From positions 14,035,001-14,099,000 of the forward strand of contig OX335645.2 in NCBI GenBank assembly GCA_946894095.1: a DNA stretch of 64,000 nt. Reading direction: 5' to 3'. The DNA is from Incurvaria masculella (lineage: Eukaryota; Arthropoda; Insecta; Lepidoptera; Incurvariidae). Every line of letters begins with the position of its first letter. Position 1 is the stretch's first letter. Below are positions 1 to 11,529 of this stretch, in pieces. The position numbers and the translations under genes are program-made. The notes beneath the pieces were generated by a model, which was not told where the DNA came from, searched no databases, and was given only the letters and a program-made list of their open reading frames with translations.

Positions 1-450
1 AGTAAAAGTATCAACAGCATCAGTTGGTTTTATTGGAGGAATTGTGGACAGTGAATTCCCTTAGTTGTTCTAACTAAACTTCTTTCTAACCAAACAGTGG
101 TATAGCATTATGCAGCTCCGAACTACGTAGTACGGACAATTAATATAGTTATTATAGTCTTGATACACTAGCAGCTTAAAGCTGATGCGTTTTTTTAATT
201 CATGTAAAAAGTCCAAAGTTTGCGATTTTTTGTAAAAGAGTCAAGTCTGTTTTTGAAGCTGCACTGAAGCGGCACTAATTTCTTCCTCTGGGAGTTTGTT
301 CCACGACCCAACAAACAAAGAACAATACCCTACATTCCTTCAGAGTTGCAGGGACTCCAAATTCTGGAATTCTTCAGGGTCGCCGATGAGACATACGTCA
401 CTGCACTGTATTAAATGCAAGGAGCTAAGTAGGTGCTTAGCATTAGATGC
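1..450 (-). repeat. nested LINE fragments
   Basis: Positions 100-120 and 312-450 match the LINE family at 49.5-49.7 kb (tatgcagctccga; ccttcagagttgcagg). Between them, 121-311, is the reversed 3' end of the CR1-like LINE (minus strand: ggaagaaattagtgccgctt, then cagcttcaaaaacagacttg). One LINE inserted into the other. Confidence 0.6.
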
Positions 451-527
451 TGTGTGTGTTTTATTAACTTATGAGATTTCATCACGGCTAAATGAAGTAT
501 TCATACAGTCTAATAACTTAAACGGAC

Positions 528-1071
528 TTAAGGTGGCCCAACCCAGGGGGACTTACTCATTCGCAGGCACAGTACAAAACCGTGCTATTGCGCTCTGGGA
601 CCTTCATTGTTTCAAAGAAAAAGACAGGCTCCGTGATGAGGAGGATGCAACATGTCCACAAATCAGATAATGTGCATAGTGATTTGGTAAGATTTACGAA
701 AATTTTAATTACAAAACGACTTATAGCTAAAAGTAAACCATGACTGCTATAGTCAAAAATCTAACAGAAACCAAATTGATTATAAATCTTGATGAAACAA
801 GCTATGTCTGATGACTAATCTTTTTAAGATGTTCTTACTTTATCGTTGAGTAATCCACCTTCAGTGATTGTATAAAACGACCGAAAAACTCGAACTTTCA
901 GACCTTATGACTTAGAAACCAAACACAATTTTACAATGCCAACGGTCATCAGACATCTAGTTCGATCAAATAAAGCAATTTTGAGCAACATTCATGATCT
1001 CTGACAAGAAATATGAGCATGATCTTCTTTCCACGTTTGTATGTGGAGTCGAGCGGGATAGCCCACCTTAA
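528..1071 (-). mobile_element. MITE family A, copy 1 (TTAA-flanked)
   Basis: 544 bases between TTAA (528-531) and TTAA (1068-1071). Ends GGTGGCCCAACCC and GGGATAGCCCACC. Inverted relative to the copies at 48.96 and 52.76 kb. Confidence 0.88.
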
Positions 1072-1566
1072 ATGGGTTGATTGGTTCCGTTCTGGAAATA
1101 ACAAGAACGAGCCTTGGGGATGATGGAAGATTAAGTTGTTAGTGATGAATTCAACCAATGGTGGAAGCAGATTTATCTCAAACCACATCAGCATGCACCA
1201 AAGAACACACAATCTACCTCTAGACAAATGGTGACTGCGGACACCTATGTACCGAACAATTTTTGATATTGGAAAAGGTAATGTTGTAAAAAGTATGTGT
1301 ATTATCAATTTGAAAAATATATTTAAATTACTTACTTTGCTAATTAACGTGCAATGCCTATGATATGGTGCATTTTTGTGATATTTTGTCATAACGCTGC
1401 TTAGTAGCCACTCAGGTGCAGTCATTCTCACCTACTGTCATGGTATTATCATCAAGAGTGAAGAGACTTCACCTTGGCGGGCTAGTCTGGATGGTATATT
1501 TTATGCTTTTGTATAACTATTGGTGATTTTATACACCATATCCCGACAGGTGTCTGTGGCTTCTTC

Positions 1567-3484
1567 TTAAGGTGGCCCAACCCGGCGGGACTAACTCATT
1601 CGCGGGCACGGTGCAAAATCGTGCTATTCTTAGACAGCACAAAATTCTTTGCCAACCCCACGATCTGTCACCAAGAAGTACAAGATAACCTCAATCGCAT
1701 TGTCCAATGGACAAAGGACTGGCTCTTGACACTTAACGCCGGGAAGTGCTCCGTCTTGCATGTGGGTCCTAGAAATCCTCAACTTCATTATGTCGTAGCC
1801 GGAACACCAGTGAATCCAGTGACCTCACAAAAGGATCTCGGTATTATTTTGACCAGCAACCTAAAATGGGAAACACATCTGATTGAAATTGTTAAAAGGG
1901 CGAACTCTCTCTTATACATAATAAGGAAGGCCTTTTCCTTTATCACTGCAAATTTATTTCTCAAGTTATACAAAACCTATGTTCGCCCAGTCCTGGAATA
2001 TGGCTACCAAATCTGGAGCCCCTACTTCCAAAAAGATATTGGTCTACTGGAAAGAGTGCAGAGGCAGGCAACAAAGATGGTGGCCTCCATAAGAAATAAA
2101 TCGTATGAGAGCCGTCTAGAGGCCTTGGGCCTCACCACGCTGGAGGAACGAAGATGTAGAGGCGATCTCATTGAAACATTTAAAATCTTATCAAAACTCT
2201 ATGATGTGGCAGATCTTAAACTGATGTACACAATAAATACCAATGATCACCTACGTGGACACTCACTAAAACTGAACCGAACCTCAAGCAATTCAAACCC
2301 GAGGAAACACTTTATAACCAATCGTGTGGTTGAGTCGTGGAACAGGCTACCGGAGGAAGTAATTAGTGCCGCTTCAGTGAACAGCTTCAAAAACCGACTT
2401 GACACTTATACAAAAAATCATAAACTTTAGACTTTTTACAGGAATAAAAAAAAAAACAAGTGCACCCCCAGTTACCAACTCAGATGTACACGCATCAGCT
2501 TTAAGGCGCTAGGACTAGCCAACTACTCGCGCCATACAAATGCACTTTTTAACAAATGTAATAATATGTAGTGAAACGCTTCAGCAAATCCAAATAGAAC
2601 TCCAGACTGATAATGGATTGTTAATATTTTTTTATTCCATCATTTATTTAAATAATAATAAAAATAAAAAAAGTTGATTTTTCTCATTAGAAATCTGAAA
2701 GTCATTCGATTTCTAGATATAAGCAAAAACAGCATATATGCATAAACAAAAAATTCCATTTGCTTTTAGATTTCTACATTTAGTCAAAAAAGTTCGGAAA
2801 TGGACACCGTTTCCGCAATGTATTTTGTATAGAAAAAGGAAACATACATTAACGAAAATCATTCGATTCCTAGACAAGGAATCATATATTGTAAGGATGA
2901 CACTTATAATCGTCAGACTTAGTTAGTTTACTTGGGGTGCCTCGTCTAACTTTGCGATTTGGCTAGTACCAGGCCCTTAAGCTGCTAGTGTATCGAGACA
3001 ATAACAATAATTGCGCTCTGGGACCTTCACTGTTTCAAAGAAAAATACAGGCTCCGTTATGAGGAAGATGCAACATGTCCCCAAAGCAGACAATGTGCAT
3101 AGTGTATGATTTGGTAAGATATACAAACATTTTAATTACAAAACGACTTATAGCTAAAAGTAAACCACGACCGCTGTAGTCAAAAATCTAACAAAAACCA
3201 AATAGATTATAAATCTTGATTAAAACTAATCTTTTTAAGATATTCTTACTTTGTCATTGCGTAATCCACCTCCAAAGTTATTGTATAAAACGCGCGAAAA
3301 ATTCGAACTTTCGGACCTTATAACTTAGAAACCAAACACAATTGTGCAATGCCAACGGTCATCAGACATCTAGTTCGATCAAATAAAGCTATTTTGAGCA
3401 AAATTTTGGATCTCTGACAAGAAATATGGGCGTGATCTTCTTTTCCCGTTTGTATAGGGAGTTGAGCGGGTTGGGCCACCTTAA
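1567..3484 (-). mobile_element. MITE family A, copy 2, split by a LINE
   Basis: Starts TTAAGGTGGCCCAACCCGGC at 1567 and ends GGGTTGGGCCACCTTAA at 3484. The element breaks after gtgctatt (about 1628) and resumes at ttgcgctctggg (about 3012). Confidence 0.88.
1629..3012 (+). mobile_element. CR1-like LINE 3' fragment inserted in MITE A
   Basis: An open frame of about 265 residues (to 2430) carries the C-terminal reverse-transcriptase region: NAGKCSVLHVGPRNPQL, KDLGIILTSNLKWETHL, RPVLEYGYQIWSPYFQKDIG, LLERVQRQATKMV. A poly(A)-like run follows at 2446, then AT-rich sequence to the junction. The N-terminal RT and endonuclease parts are missing (5' truncation). Confidence 0.85.
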
Positions 3485-3870
3485 GATGTCTGAAGCAAGC
3501 CAGTCCAGTCCATCATTACTCACCCGTCACCGTCCGTTTCGTTAGTTTAAAACTTTATTTTAAAGTAAAGGAGCACAACTTCTGAGACCCTAGTCCCAGC
3601 AGTCACCTAAATTGGCGTTTACGGCAAACAGATCAACTGGCGTTTTCAAATGCATGGAGAAATTTAAGAGCCCACTGCGCGTGGGCGTTAAGCGAACTAA
3701 CATTTACGAGTCTGAATTTGATTTGCCAGCTCACCATTGCCGTAAATATATTTCATTCATATTATATTCATACAAATCAGAATTCCGAGTTTGACTTTGA
3801 CTGCTTGAAGAAGTAAAACCACAGTATATCTAGTAAAAACTTGTATAAAGTTTGACGAATATGCTGGCCG
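3485..3870. other. ERGIC3 intron, no feature seen
   Basis: Unique-looking AT-rich sequence between MITE A copy 2 and ERGIC3 exon 6. Confidence 0.5.
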
Positions 3871-3899
3871 TCAAGGGGAGAGAAAAGTTGTGCTGATAC

Positions 3900-4089
3900 C
3901 TTCCGTTGCAATGCCATTGACGCCGTCTAGGGGACTGGTGTTGCCACTCTTGATATCCGTGCCGAATGAGAGGTGCCGCACCGTGTGCGTCGTGTTGAAG
4001 GAGGAGGAGGAGAAGGGCTGCACGTCGTGTACGTGAACGTGATTAATGGAGAAGCTCTGCCCGGGTGCAATGTGGAAGCTGCCGCCCAC
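3900..4089 (-). CDS. ERGIC3: ERGIC3 exon 6 (last exon in window)
   Basis: It begins VGGSFHIAPGQSFSINHVHV, includes a possible N-glycosylation site (NTT) and HLSFGTDI, and ends in phase 1 at a GTATCA donor. The following exon is not in the window. Confidence 0.9.
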
Positions 4090-7000
4090 CTGATGATAAA
4101 ATAGCTAGAATCTTTATACAATTTATATTGAAATGTAATAAAGTCTAATAAATAAATATCATTTATTTCAATGTTCCCTTGCTTTACAAGTAGTTGTACT
4201 GAGCAGTGATTCAGATATCTATGAAAATTGGTGAGACAGTAAACACATTTTCTTAGACCAGTCTCTCTTTCATTAACACAATTAATTAAATGTTAACAAC
4301 ATACCCGGTTGACCTCCATATAACCATAGATTTGGCATCCCTCATGGAAGGCACGGGCGCTGTTGCCATCAGACTTGTCATCTTTGCATTGTTCAATGGT
4401 GTTTAAGTGAGGCATGGCCCAACGCCGCAGACGGTATGCTTCACGCACTTCATCGCACGTGTTACAGCACCTGTGTTATTCCACATTGATGGGATGTGTT
4501 TGAATTGCAAAAGGTATTACTTTGGCTGTCCAGCCGTCTCAGAACGTACTAATTAAAACTTATATAAAAAAATAAAACAGAACCTTGAACCTGTGCGTCA
4601 CCTCTAGCGACCTATTTAATCTATTTTTGGGTTACGTCGAGGTTAAGAAATTATTTGCACAGAGGGGAGTTGCCCTATCAGGGTGGAGTTTTAAATATAT
4701 TTTATTACATCCCCATTTTATTGCGCCTACTTTTTTGTTTTTTCTATATTATATAAGGTAGGCTGGTAGATATTGACTTAGGCATTAAGTTCTACCTATT
4801 GTACAATTTTTATCATGCAATAAATGATACATTATTATATACCTGCAACTGCACCTACATACTAGCATACTTACAAAAATATTTTATTACTAAGGTTTCT
4901 ATAATATGTGAGGTAGCCAACACAAGTAGCCTTACAATCGGATTTTATGAAACCAAATGTGGCGACCTAGTTCCGTCTACAAAGTGCTGATAGATTTACA
5001 TGCCAGCAAATGCAACAATACAGATGCATAGAAGTTAGGTAGTTAGCATGGCGCTACAAACTACAATGTGAAAAAGTTCAAAAACAAGAAGTCCATATCG
5101 TACTAACGAAGTTTCCCAATGAGTTAACATATATACAAAATTCAAATCATGACTAGGGGAGAGCAGCTGCGCAGCCATGGGTCTCAAGACCAGCCCACTT
5201 TTTCATCTCACCACATAATACAACATTTTTTTTGCCACTTTTTTTATTGTTGTATTTATAATTTGATTGAGATTATTATGGCATTGTACAAATTGATAAA
5301 AAAAATAGCACATAGTTCCTTATTAGGGCGGACCTGAATGGTGTAAAATTTTACATAATTCTTATATTTTTAAAATACGCACTGTGAATCATTAAGGGCA
5401 GCTCCGTAGCAACTACCACAAGTGATCTTCGCCACTTCTGTCAAGTTTTGTTGTGAAACCTGCAAGAATTAGACAAAAAATGGTCACAAAAGGAAATGTA
5501 TGGTGTATTTTCAACACAGCAATGCATCTTTTTGTTTTCTTTGTATATACAGGGTTTACAAATCAACAAAAGTAATCGAGTCAGATATTCTGTTCCTCAT
5601 TCCAAAAATACCAAGGTAGAGTCTGTCTCATATTTCAAAAGAAAGCACTAAGTATGCAACTAAGAAAACTGTATTGGCTAATGGCTCGCAATTCAAAACT
5701 ATCTATGGACAACAAACTTCTCATCTACAAGTGTGTACTTAAACCTGTGTGGTCCTACGGGATAGAGTTGTTTGGAACTGCAGCTAATTCAAATCTGGAA
5801 ATACTCCAACGGTTCCAATCCAAGATGCTGCGTATGATCACAAACGCGCCGTGGTATATGACCAACTCTCAACTTCATCGCGACCTAAAGATACCATCGG
5901 TTAAGGAGGAAATAACGAATAAACTTAAATCCTATGCAAAACGCATACAGAAGCATCCCAACCAACTGGCCTGCAAATTGATGGATAATTCCACCCCCAC
6001 CTTCTGCAGAATTAAAAGAATAGCTCCCCAAGACCTTATATAGATCTGAACATTCATATAAGACCACAGAAACATATGGATTAGCCACTGGGCTAATACC
6101 ATGCAAGACCGAAAGACAATTTATAAACTCTAGCTAAATGCCTGCATAGGCAGATCGCCAGATTAAAGGGAGATAAAAAAAAATTTCAAAAGCATCCCAT
6201 TTGTGAAAAATTGTATTCACATGCCCCTTTTGAGCTAAGATTATATTGACAAATCAATAAATTAGAATTTCTTAGAAACAAGCAAATAGGAAATAAGTAA
6301 ATTGGTCAGATCCATAGGAGCAGGGTTTGGAAGTGGTTCACACTTCATCAAGGTTTCTTTGTCATGTTCCCCTTACAATACAAAACTAAATAGCTTGTTA
6401 ATGTTAGGACGCCACTTGTGGGAAAATATTGAAGACAGGGAATTTTACTCTAAGGAAACATTCCTTTATTTTTTTTTAAATTTTTTGCCTAGGAAAGGAA
6501 TCTCAACAAATTTTTAAAATATTCAAGTTGTAATGTTATGGCATCAATAATAGGGATTAATCATAATGAATATGTGTAAGTAAAATTGCTGCTTACATTT
6601 TAGAAAGACCATGAAATCTAATCACTATATGGTGTCAGTAATAAAGTTGCATTATATTGTTATGATTCAAGTAAGAAAAAACATTTTTCACACTTATACT
6701 TATCAGTACCCTTGCCCTTATCTCTAAATATAATAATCAATTGCGATGCGTTATTCTCGCTAAAACTCCAAAACGGCTCAACCGATTTGAATCAGTTTTA
6801 TTTTGTTATTCGCCTCAGGTGGTTTAGAGAGAAAAATAAAATCCTCTGTACGTGTGTTTGTCACCTAACTGGACCGGTTTGGAGATTTTTTGCCCTGCAG
6901 GTGGCGTCCTAAATTTCCACTCTGGATACATATGCATCACTGGGATCGACCGACGGATTCCCGGGCCTCTAATCAACACACGTACCATTAAAGTAATCAT

Positions 7001-8987
7001 TTTGCTATATAAATTTCGTGTTCTAGATATTTCATTACCTACACTGGTTTTATTACAGTGCACAATAATTGCAGTAGCAGTACCTATATTTTACAGTTGG
7101 TACTAAAACTTAGACTTCATTATAATCAGAAACCAATCATTTCATAAATAAGTACATTGATACAACAGCTACAGTTCAATGTGGCCGTGCTTATAAAAGA
7201 AATGTCCTTTGGTAAATGAGGTGTGTTAGGCTATTATGACGTTAGGTGTGGTATTAAATGTCTAAGTAGATGTAGATAAGTAGTGTCATATGACAGTGCG
7301 TACTTGCATGGGTGGAAGAAGGTTAATGTCTTAACGATATGATATATCACGACTGAAATACGACACAAATATATGTCATATTCCTATATTGCGTCTGCCA
7401 CTCTCCGAAGTTTTGAGATTTAATAAGGTTTACAGGCAGCCATCGATGGACCATGTCTCGTATTGCGTAGGCCTGTGTGTCGTTGTTTTCCGGAATGTGT
7501 TAATGTATAATATTTCATATAGTTTATGTATAGCCATTCGAAAAAATCTTTTAGAGTTAAAGCATAGATTTTGAGCAAGCCAGTCAATGAAAACTAAAAT
7601 TATTAGACTGTGACTAAAAATGATAAGGATATGGTGGAAGAATGATTTTGCAGTTTATAGTTGGGAGGAGTGACTAGATTTATTAAATGTAAAGAGCGGC
7701 GTATTGTGTACGCCAGTCCCTTACCCAAGAGCTGCTCTAAAACAGCCATGGACTATAGAACTTTTATGAGTTTCATGAGCATTCGAAGATGCTGTAAAAT
7801 ATGTAGTTAACAAAGGAAGAGTTTTTTTCAAAATTAGTTTAAACTTATATAAAATAGTGGTACGTGGGGAGTTTGTTGACAAATATAATAAGAACAGCCA
7901 ATGTAATTTTTTTTTCCTAAAACTTTGTACAATGCACAACATTCAGACTTGTAATTTGGTTAAATTATACTCCATGTACTTTTCGTCATGGCTATGAGAT
8001 CTTACCTTAGCTACCGTGGTAGTCATAATCTCTTCCTTTTTTGGTTCCTCAATAGGCCGCCCCTCCAGGTCCAATCGACGCTTGTATATATTGTGGTCAA
8101 TCTGAAGGTGCTGCTCTCCTGACGAATCCATCGCATCTAACACAAGATCTGCAACTCAAAATTAAATTCATTGTCCTTGTGAGTGGAATAACAAACTTGC
8201 AGGCACCTAATGTTAAAAAATACTTTTTTGTATGTATTTAATAGTTAGATCAAGAGTAGTTCATATATGGTTACATTAACTTTTTCTCAATATTTTGTGG
8301 TTAAAAAGCGTTATCAATACAGTAAACCATTGACATCAGATTCTGAACATAATCAGATAAATTTTTTGTAATTTCTAGACTGAAGAAGGATTTGATCCTT
8401 TGAACCTATTAAAAAGATTAACCATTTCAAGTGAATTTGCATCACCAATTACTCACAGCTACACGAAATTGATGGAACGACAATATCGAGATTTATCCTG
8501 AGTTTGGGGCCACGTGATGTATCCACAAACAATTCCTCTGATACGTTGGGCGACAAGTAAGCGTTGAACTCTGAGAGAAAAAGCAGAAGCATTGTTGCAA
8601 CGCCTACGACCGTTACTGAAAAACAAATCCACAATATTATTCTCATCTCATACATAGCACACAATATAACGGTACAGATTAGGAGTGTGGTTTCCATTAG
8701 TAATTAAAAAATAGATCTATAAAACATGTTTAGACCGACATCTGCTTCATTATGAACAGTCAATGAAAAGAACTGGGCCGAATAGGTATTTTGGATAGAA
8801 AACCTCATAAAGGGCATGCATTTTTATTTACATTGAGATTTTAATAGATTTGATAATAAAAATATGAGATCCTAGAGTAGAGAGGTTACTTACTAGCGGC
8901 GCCAGATATGGTCTTCACACGAAAATCTTCCAAGGTCTTGGCGTAAGCATCGAATTGTTTAAATTTCTCAATAATAGGAGAAGCCAT
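3900..8987 (-). CDS. ERGIC3: ERGIC3, ER-Golgi intermediate compartment protein 3 (5' six exons; 3' end outside window)
   Basis: Six exons on the minus strand join in phase to give 276 residues plus one base: 8894-8987, 8457-8615, 8006-8148, 5383-5459, 4305-4470, 3900-4089. The product matches the ERGIC3/Erv46 family: a short cytosolic N-terminus (MASPIIEKFKQFDAYAKTL), a first membrane segment (VVGVATMLLLFLSEF, about residues 34-48), then a lumenal domain with FVDTSRGPKL, LDAMDSSGEQ, CGSCYGA, CCNTCDEVREAYR, EGCQIYGYMEVN and HVHVHD. In the family this is a cycling cargo receptor working with the Erv41 homologue in early secretory membranes. Family proteins are about 380-390 residues, so roughly 100 residues including the second membrane segment should be coded left of position 1; I found no such exon between 1 and 3899. 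The intron at 5460-8005 carries a Jockey-type LINE fragment. Identification is firm; exon ends were chosen from GT/AG sites that keep phase. Confidence 0.93.
4305..4470 (-). CDS. ERGIC3: ERGIC3 exon 5
   Basis: Acceptor AACACAG, donor GTATGT. It codes CCNTCDEVREAYRLRRWAM through EGCQIYGYMEVNR, the cysteine-rich lumenal core typical of ERGIC3. Confidence 0.92.
5383..5459 (-). CDS. ERGIC3: ERGIC3 exon 4 (short)
   Basis: A 77-base exon found by phase bridging between exons 3 and 5. Acceptor TTCTTGCAG, donor GTGCGT. It codes VSQQNLTEVAKITCGSCYGA then ALNDS plus two bases that join the next exon as Gln. The CGSCYGA motif matches the CESCYGA motif of the family. Confidence 0.88.
5636..6184 (+). mobile_element. 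Jockey-type LINE, 5'-truncated
   Basis: The frame reads LRKLYWLMARNSKLSMDNKL, LIYKCVLKPVWSYGIELFG, EILQRFQSKMLRMITNAPWY and DLKIPSVKEEI, the C-terminus of Jockey-clade RT proteins. The 3' end is marked by gggagataaaaaaaaa at 6170-6184. Lies in an ERGIC3 intron. Confidence 0.85.
6700..6960 (+). repeat. LINE/SINE 3'-tail-like repeat
   Basis: aaactccaaaacggctcaac then cgatttgaatcagtttta is a phrase found in 3' regions of insect RTE-like elements. Boundaries unclear. Confidence 0.35.
8006..8148 (-). CDS. ERGIC3: ERGIC3 exon 3
   Basis: Acceptor TTGCAG, donor GTAAGA. It codes YLVLDAMDSSGEQHLQIDHN and on to MTTTVAK and ends in phase 0. It aligns with the family motif DAMD-SGEQ. Confidence 0.92.
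8457..8615 (-). CDS. ERGIC3: ERGIC3 exon 2 (first membrane segment)
   Basis: The acceptor TTTTTCAG and donor GTGAGT give phase 1 to phase 1. The exon encodes the hydrophobic segment VVGVATMLLLFLSEF and the ELFVDTSRGPKLRINLD stretch conserved in ERGIC3. Confidence 0.92.
8894..8987 (-). CDS. ERGIC3: ERGIC3 exon 1 (start codon)
   Basis: ATG at 8987-8985 in the context ACCATGG. It codes 31 residues, MASPIIEK to KTISGAA, and ends with one extra base before a GTAAGT donor. A long T tract ending in TAG lies about 17 bases upstream of the ATG and could be the acceptor of a 5' UTR intron. Confidence 0.9.
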
Positions 8988-9040
8988 GGTAAGTAAGATT
9001 ATCGTCTACAAAAAAAAAAAACAATCCAGAGAAGAAATCC

Positions 9041-9046
9041 ACTGAG
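9041..9046 (-). promoter_or_regulatory. possible ERGIC3 initiator
   Basis: A TCAGT initiator-like pentamer on the minus strand about 56 bases upstream of the ERGIC3 ATG. No TATA box is seen. This is weak evidence, and it competes with the possibility of a 5' UTR intron ending near 9005. Confidence 0.25.
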
Positions 9047-9563
9047 AAATTACTTCACAATCTGCCTTTGCATCATGTTTGCAATAAAATGGAGTAAACT
9101 ACAATAGATGAACACTTTTTTCTTAGAATATACAGACGGTACCTTTTTATTGAGTAAAGTTAACGAAAAAGGCACCGGCACCGGCCAGGCAAAGTATATG
9201 TGCCGCCCAATTATTTTTTTTACTTATTTTCTATGGTGGTGGTACGCAGTAATATTATATTATCTATGGTGGTGGTGGTTCCGCAGTCAAACGACTAATC
9301 TGTGCCACAGAACGCAACGTCTCTTAAAACAGTCAAAATATATGCCCTGTATTTCTGTACTTGGAATTAGCGTCGCAATGGCTCCATATTCTATTTCCGT
9401 CTACAATAATTACGTCTTCATTATTATCAATAAACCACATTTCAGTTTCCGTACGTGTAGGTGTGTTCGTATCACAGAACTAGCATGAACACGCTCTCAT
9501 ATCTACTCAGTCAATCTACGGATGAGATTCTTATGATGATGATGAGTGGCCGGTGAGTCAATG

Positions 9564-9654
9564 GTGACTCTCAGATTTTTTTTGTGGCTGTCATTTCATG
9601 AGTATGAAAGTCTTGTGAAATGTTAGTACTTACGAAATGACAGCCACGAGTCAC
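9564..9654. repeat. short foldback element
   Basis: Inverted arms: GTGGCTGTCATTTC near 9584-9597 pairs with GAAATGACAGCCAC at 9634-9647. The outer GTGACT/AGTCAC bases also pair. Confidence 0.65.
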
Positions 9655-9767
9655 CCTAGTGTTGTCACTTTCTAATTATTCTAATTACAGTGCGACGACA
9701 CTAACATTACATTTGATGTTTGAAGACTTCAGGCGAGAACGTCTCACTTTCATCTGTGACTAAATCG

Positions 9768-9823
9768 TTTTCGCTTTTCTGAGTAGATATCCTGGGATCT
9801 ACTCATGAAAGCCCAAGCGAAAA
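9768..9823. repeat. short imperfect inverted repeat
   Basis: TTTTCGCTT and GAGTAGAT on the left are mirrored by ATCTACTC and AAGCGAAAA on the right around a loop of a few bases. Confidence 0.55.
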
Positions 9824-11529
9824 GTTCTCATGTTGCTTGTTAAATTTTAAAAATAAAATTTAAGTTTTGAAGAGAATTTTATAAAGAAAATTAACAGAAC
9901 ACCATCTCAACAAACTCACCATCTAGTTGAAGACTTGGAACCATGGAGGTGAAGAAATAACCTCCATGCTTGGAACCATTAAAAATAATCACTCTAAGAC
10001 ATTTCTGGTTCTTCCGGTAGATGGATTAGCAAAAAGGTTCTCTGACCCCACCATGAAATAATGTTTTTCCCTCCGCTTACCCCCGCAGCCGTACAGAAAC
10101 ACCTTTATACAATTACGCGGTTTTATCAGGGCATTGAGCAGTGATAATATTGCTTTTATCTTTCAAGACCACACATGGATTCGAACGCGGTTTTGATAAT
10201 AGTTTCATTCCTAAGGTTACACCAAATGCTACTAAACATCAGATTGAATTATTAATTTCCCCTGTTCAGCCGCCCAGTTAGTTTATCATGGTAACCCCAC
10301 AGGAAATACAAGTTACCTATATTTCTTAAACAATATGAGAGGTTATTTTGTATGTTTGAACGGTTACAACATAAAAGTTTACACATTAATTTGGGGTTGA
10401 GCAGCGACATCTACATCGATTCATTCCAGTAGTTTAGTGTATATTATTTACTCGCTGGTATTGTGCCTTGCTAAACGTGTTTTTTCAAGGTGAGGTGTTT
10501 GGCTTTTCTGAGCACCTTTGGTCCTCAGCACAGCCGCCCATACTGGCTTTTCATAATAAAACGAGTAGCGGACATATAGGTAATCCGATGGTAGCTGTTT
10601 TTAGTCCGCCGCTTTAGAAAAATCCCACAAAAATGTTATTCAAGCTCGGAAAAGCCACAGGATACAGATTAGACATAGATAATTCCACACGAACATATAG
10701 CAGCTAGCTACCCTGTAAATTCATATCCATATATGGAGGATGGAAAAAGTACGAATTGTAGGTACGTACATATATACAGTCTGTAGGCAAATTAAGTTCT
10801 AGGGGTGCTCCTGCCCCTCCCTGCTCCCCCTGGCGACGCCCCTGTCTATTGCTATCATCTTTCATAAAATTACTACTCTACTATGACTTTTGTTAAATGT
10901 GTTATCCTTGGGAACATTTATTTATTTGCTTTGATTAAATTTATCAATATTTTAAGCCAAAAGTTGGAACTCTACGTTCTCGTTTCATACTTGCTCTTAA
11001 AAGTACGGTATATTAGTGAAGGGCCTTATTCTGTGCAAAATAAATAAAACTGACAATAATTTGTATATTTTCTATTATAAAATTAAAAATTAGGTAGAAG
11101 TCTAACCTAACATTTTGTACCTAAACATGCTAAAATAAAGCACCTGTTCAAAATTGTCCGATGTCTGTTTGCAGGTGTACATATTATAAAGTTGAGTGTA
11201 TTAATTTCGAGTTGATAATAACATATTGTTGCGATTATTTAGTAAGTTCGCCTTCAATTCAAACATAAGATAATGGAATCAGAACAATCAAACCTCAAGC
11301 AAGTTCATTTTCCTACAATGTGTACCTACTTATTTTGACCAACATCAGACTTTAGCCTCGGCTAATACAAATACAAACGTAGAATGGACGGAAAGCACAT
11401 TTATCAGAGCAATGAGCTTACAGGACTAGGCGCCGGTTTCCTCGTCTGTTTGTAAGTATTTGCGGTGCTCTATAGGCTAGGTACCGAGTATTTACAAACT
11501 GTACAGTCTTTCAAGATTGTGGCGAACAA

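Larger units (their letters stand above)
9100..11529. other. intergenic, ERGIC3 to CDA2
   Basis: No gene recognised. It contains low-complexity TGG runs near 9236-9290, two short inverted repeats (9564-9654 and 9768-9823) and AT-rich sequence. An AATAAA-type signal on the minus strand (TTTATT at about 10918) is a possible but distant CDA2 poly(A) signal. Confidence 0.6.

Noticed and set aside
9108..9488. 126-residue open frame upstream of ERGIC3
   Set aside because: Low-complexity Trp/Tyr runs from TGG repeats, no start context or splice support.
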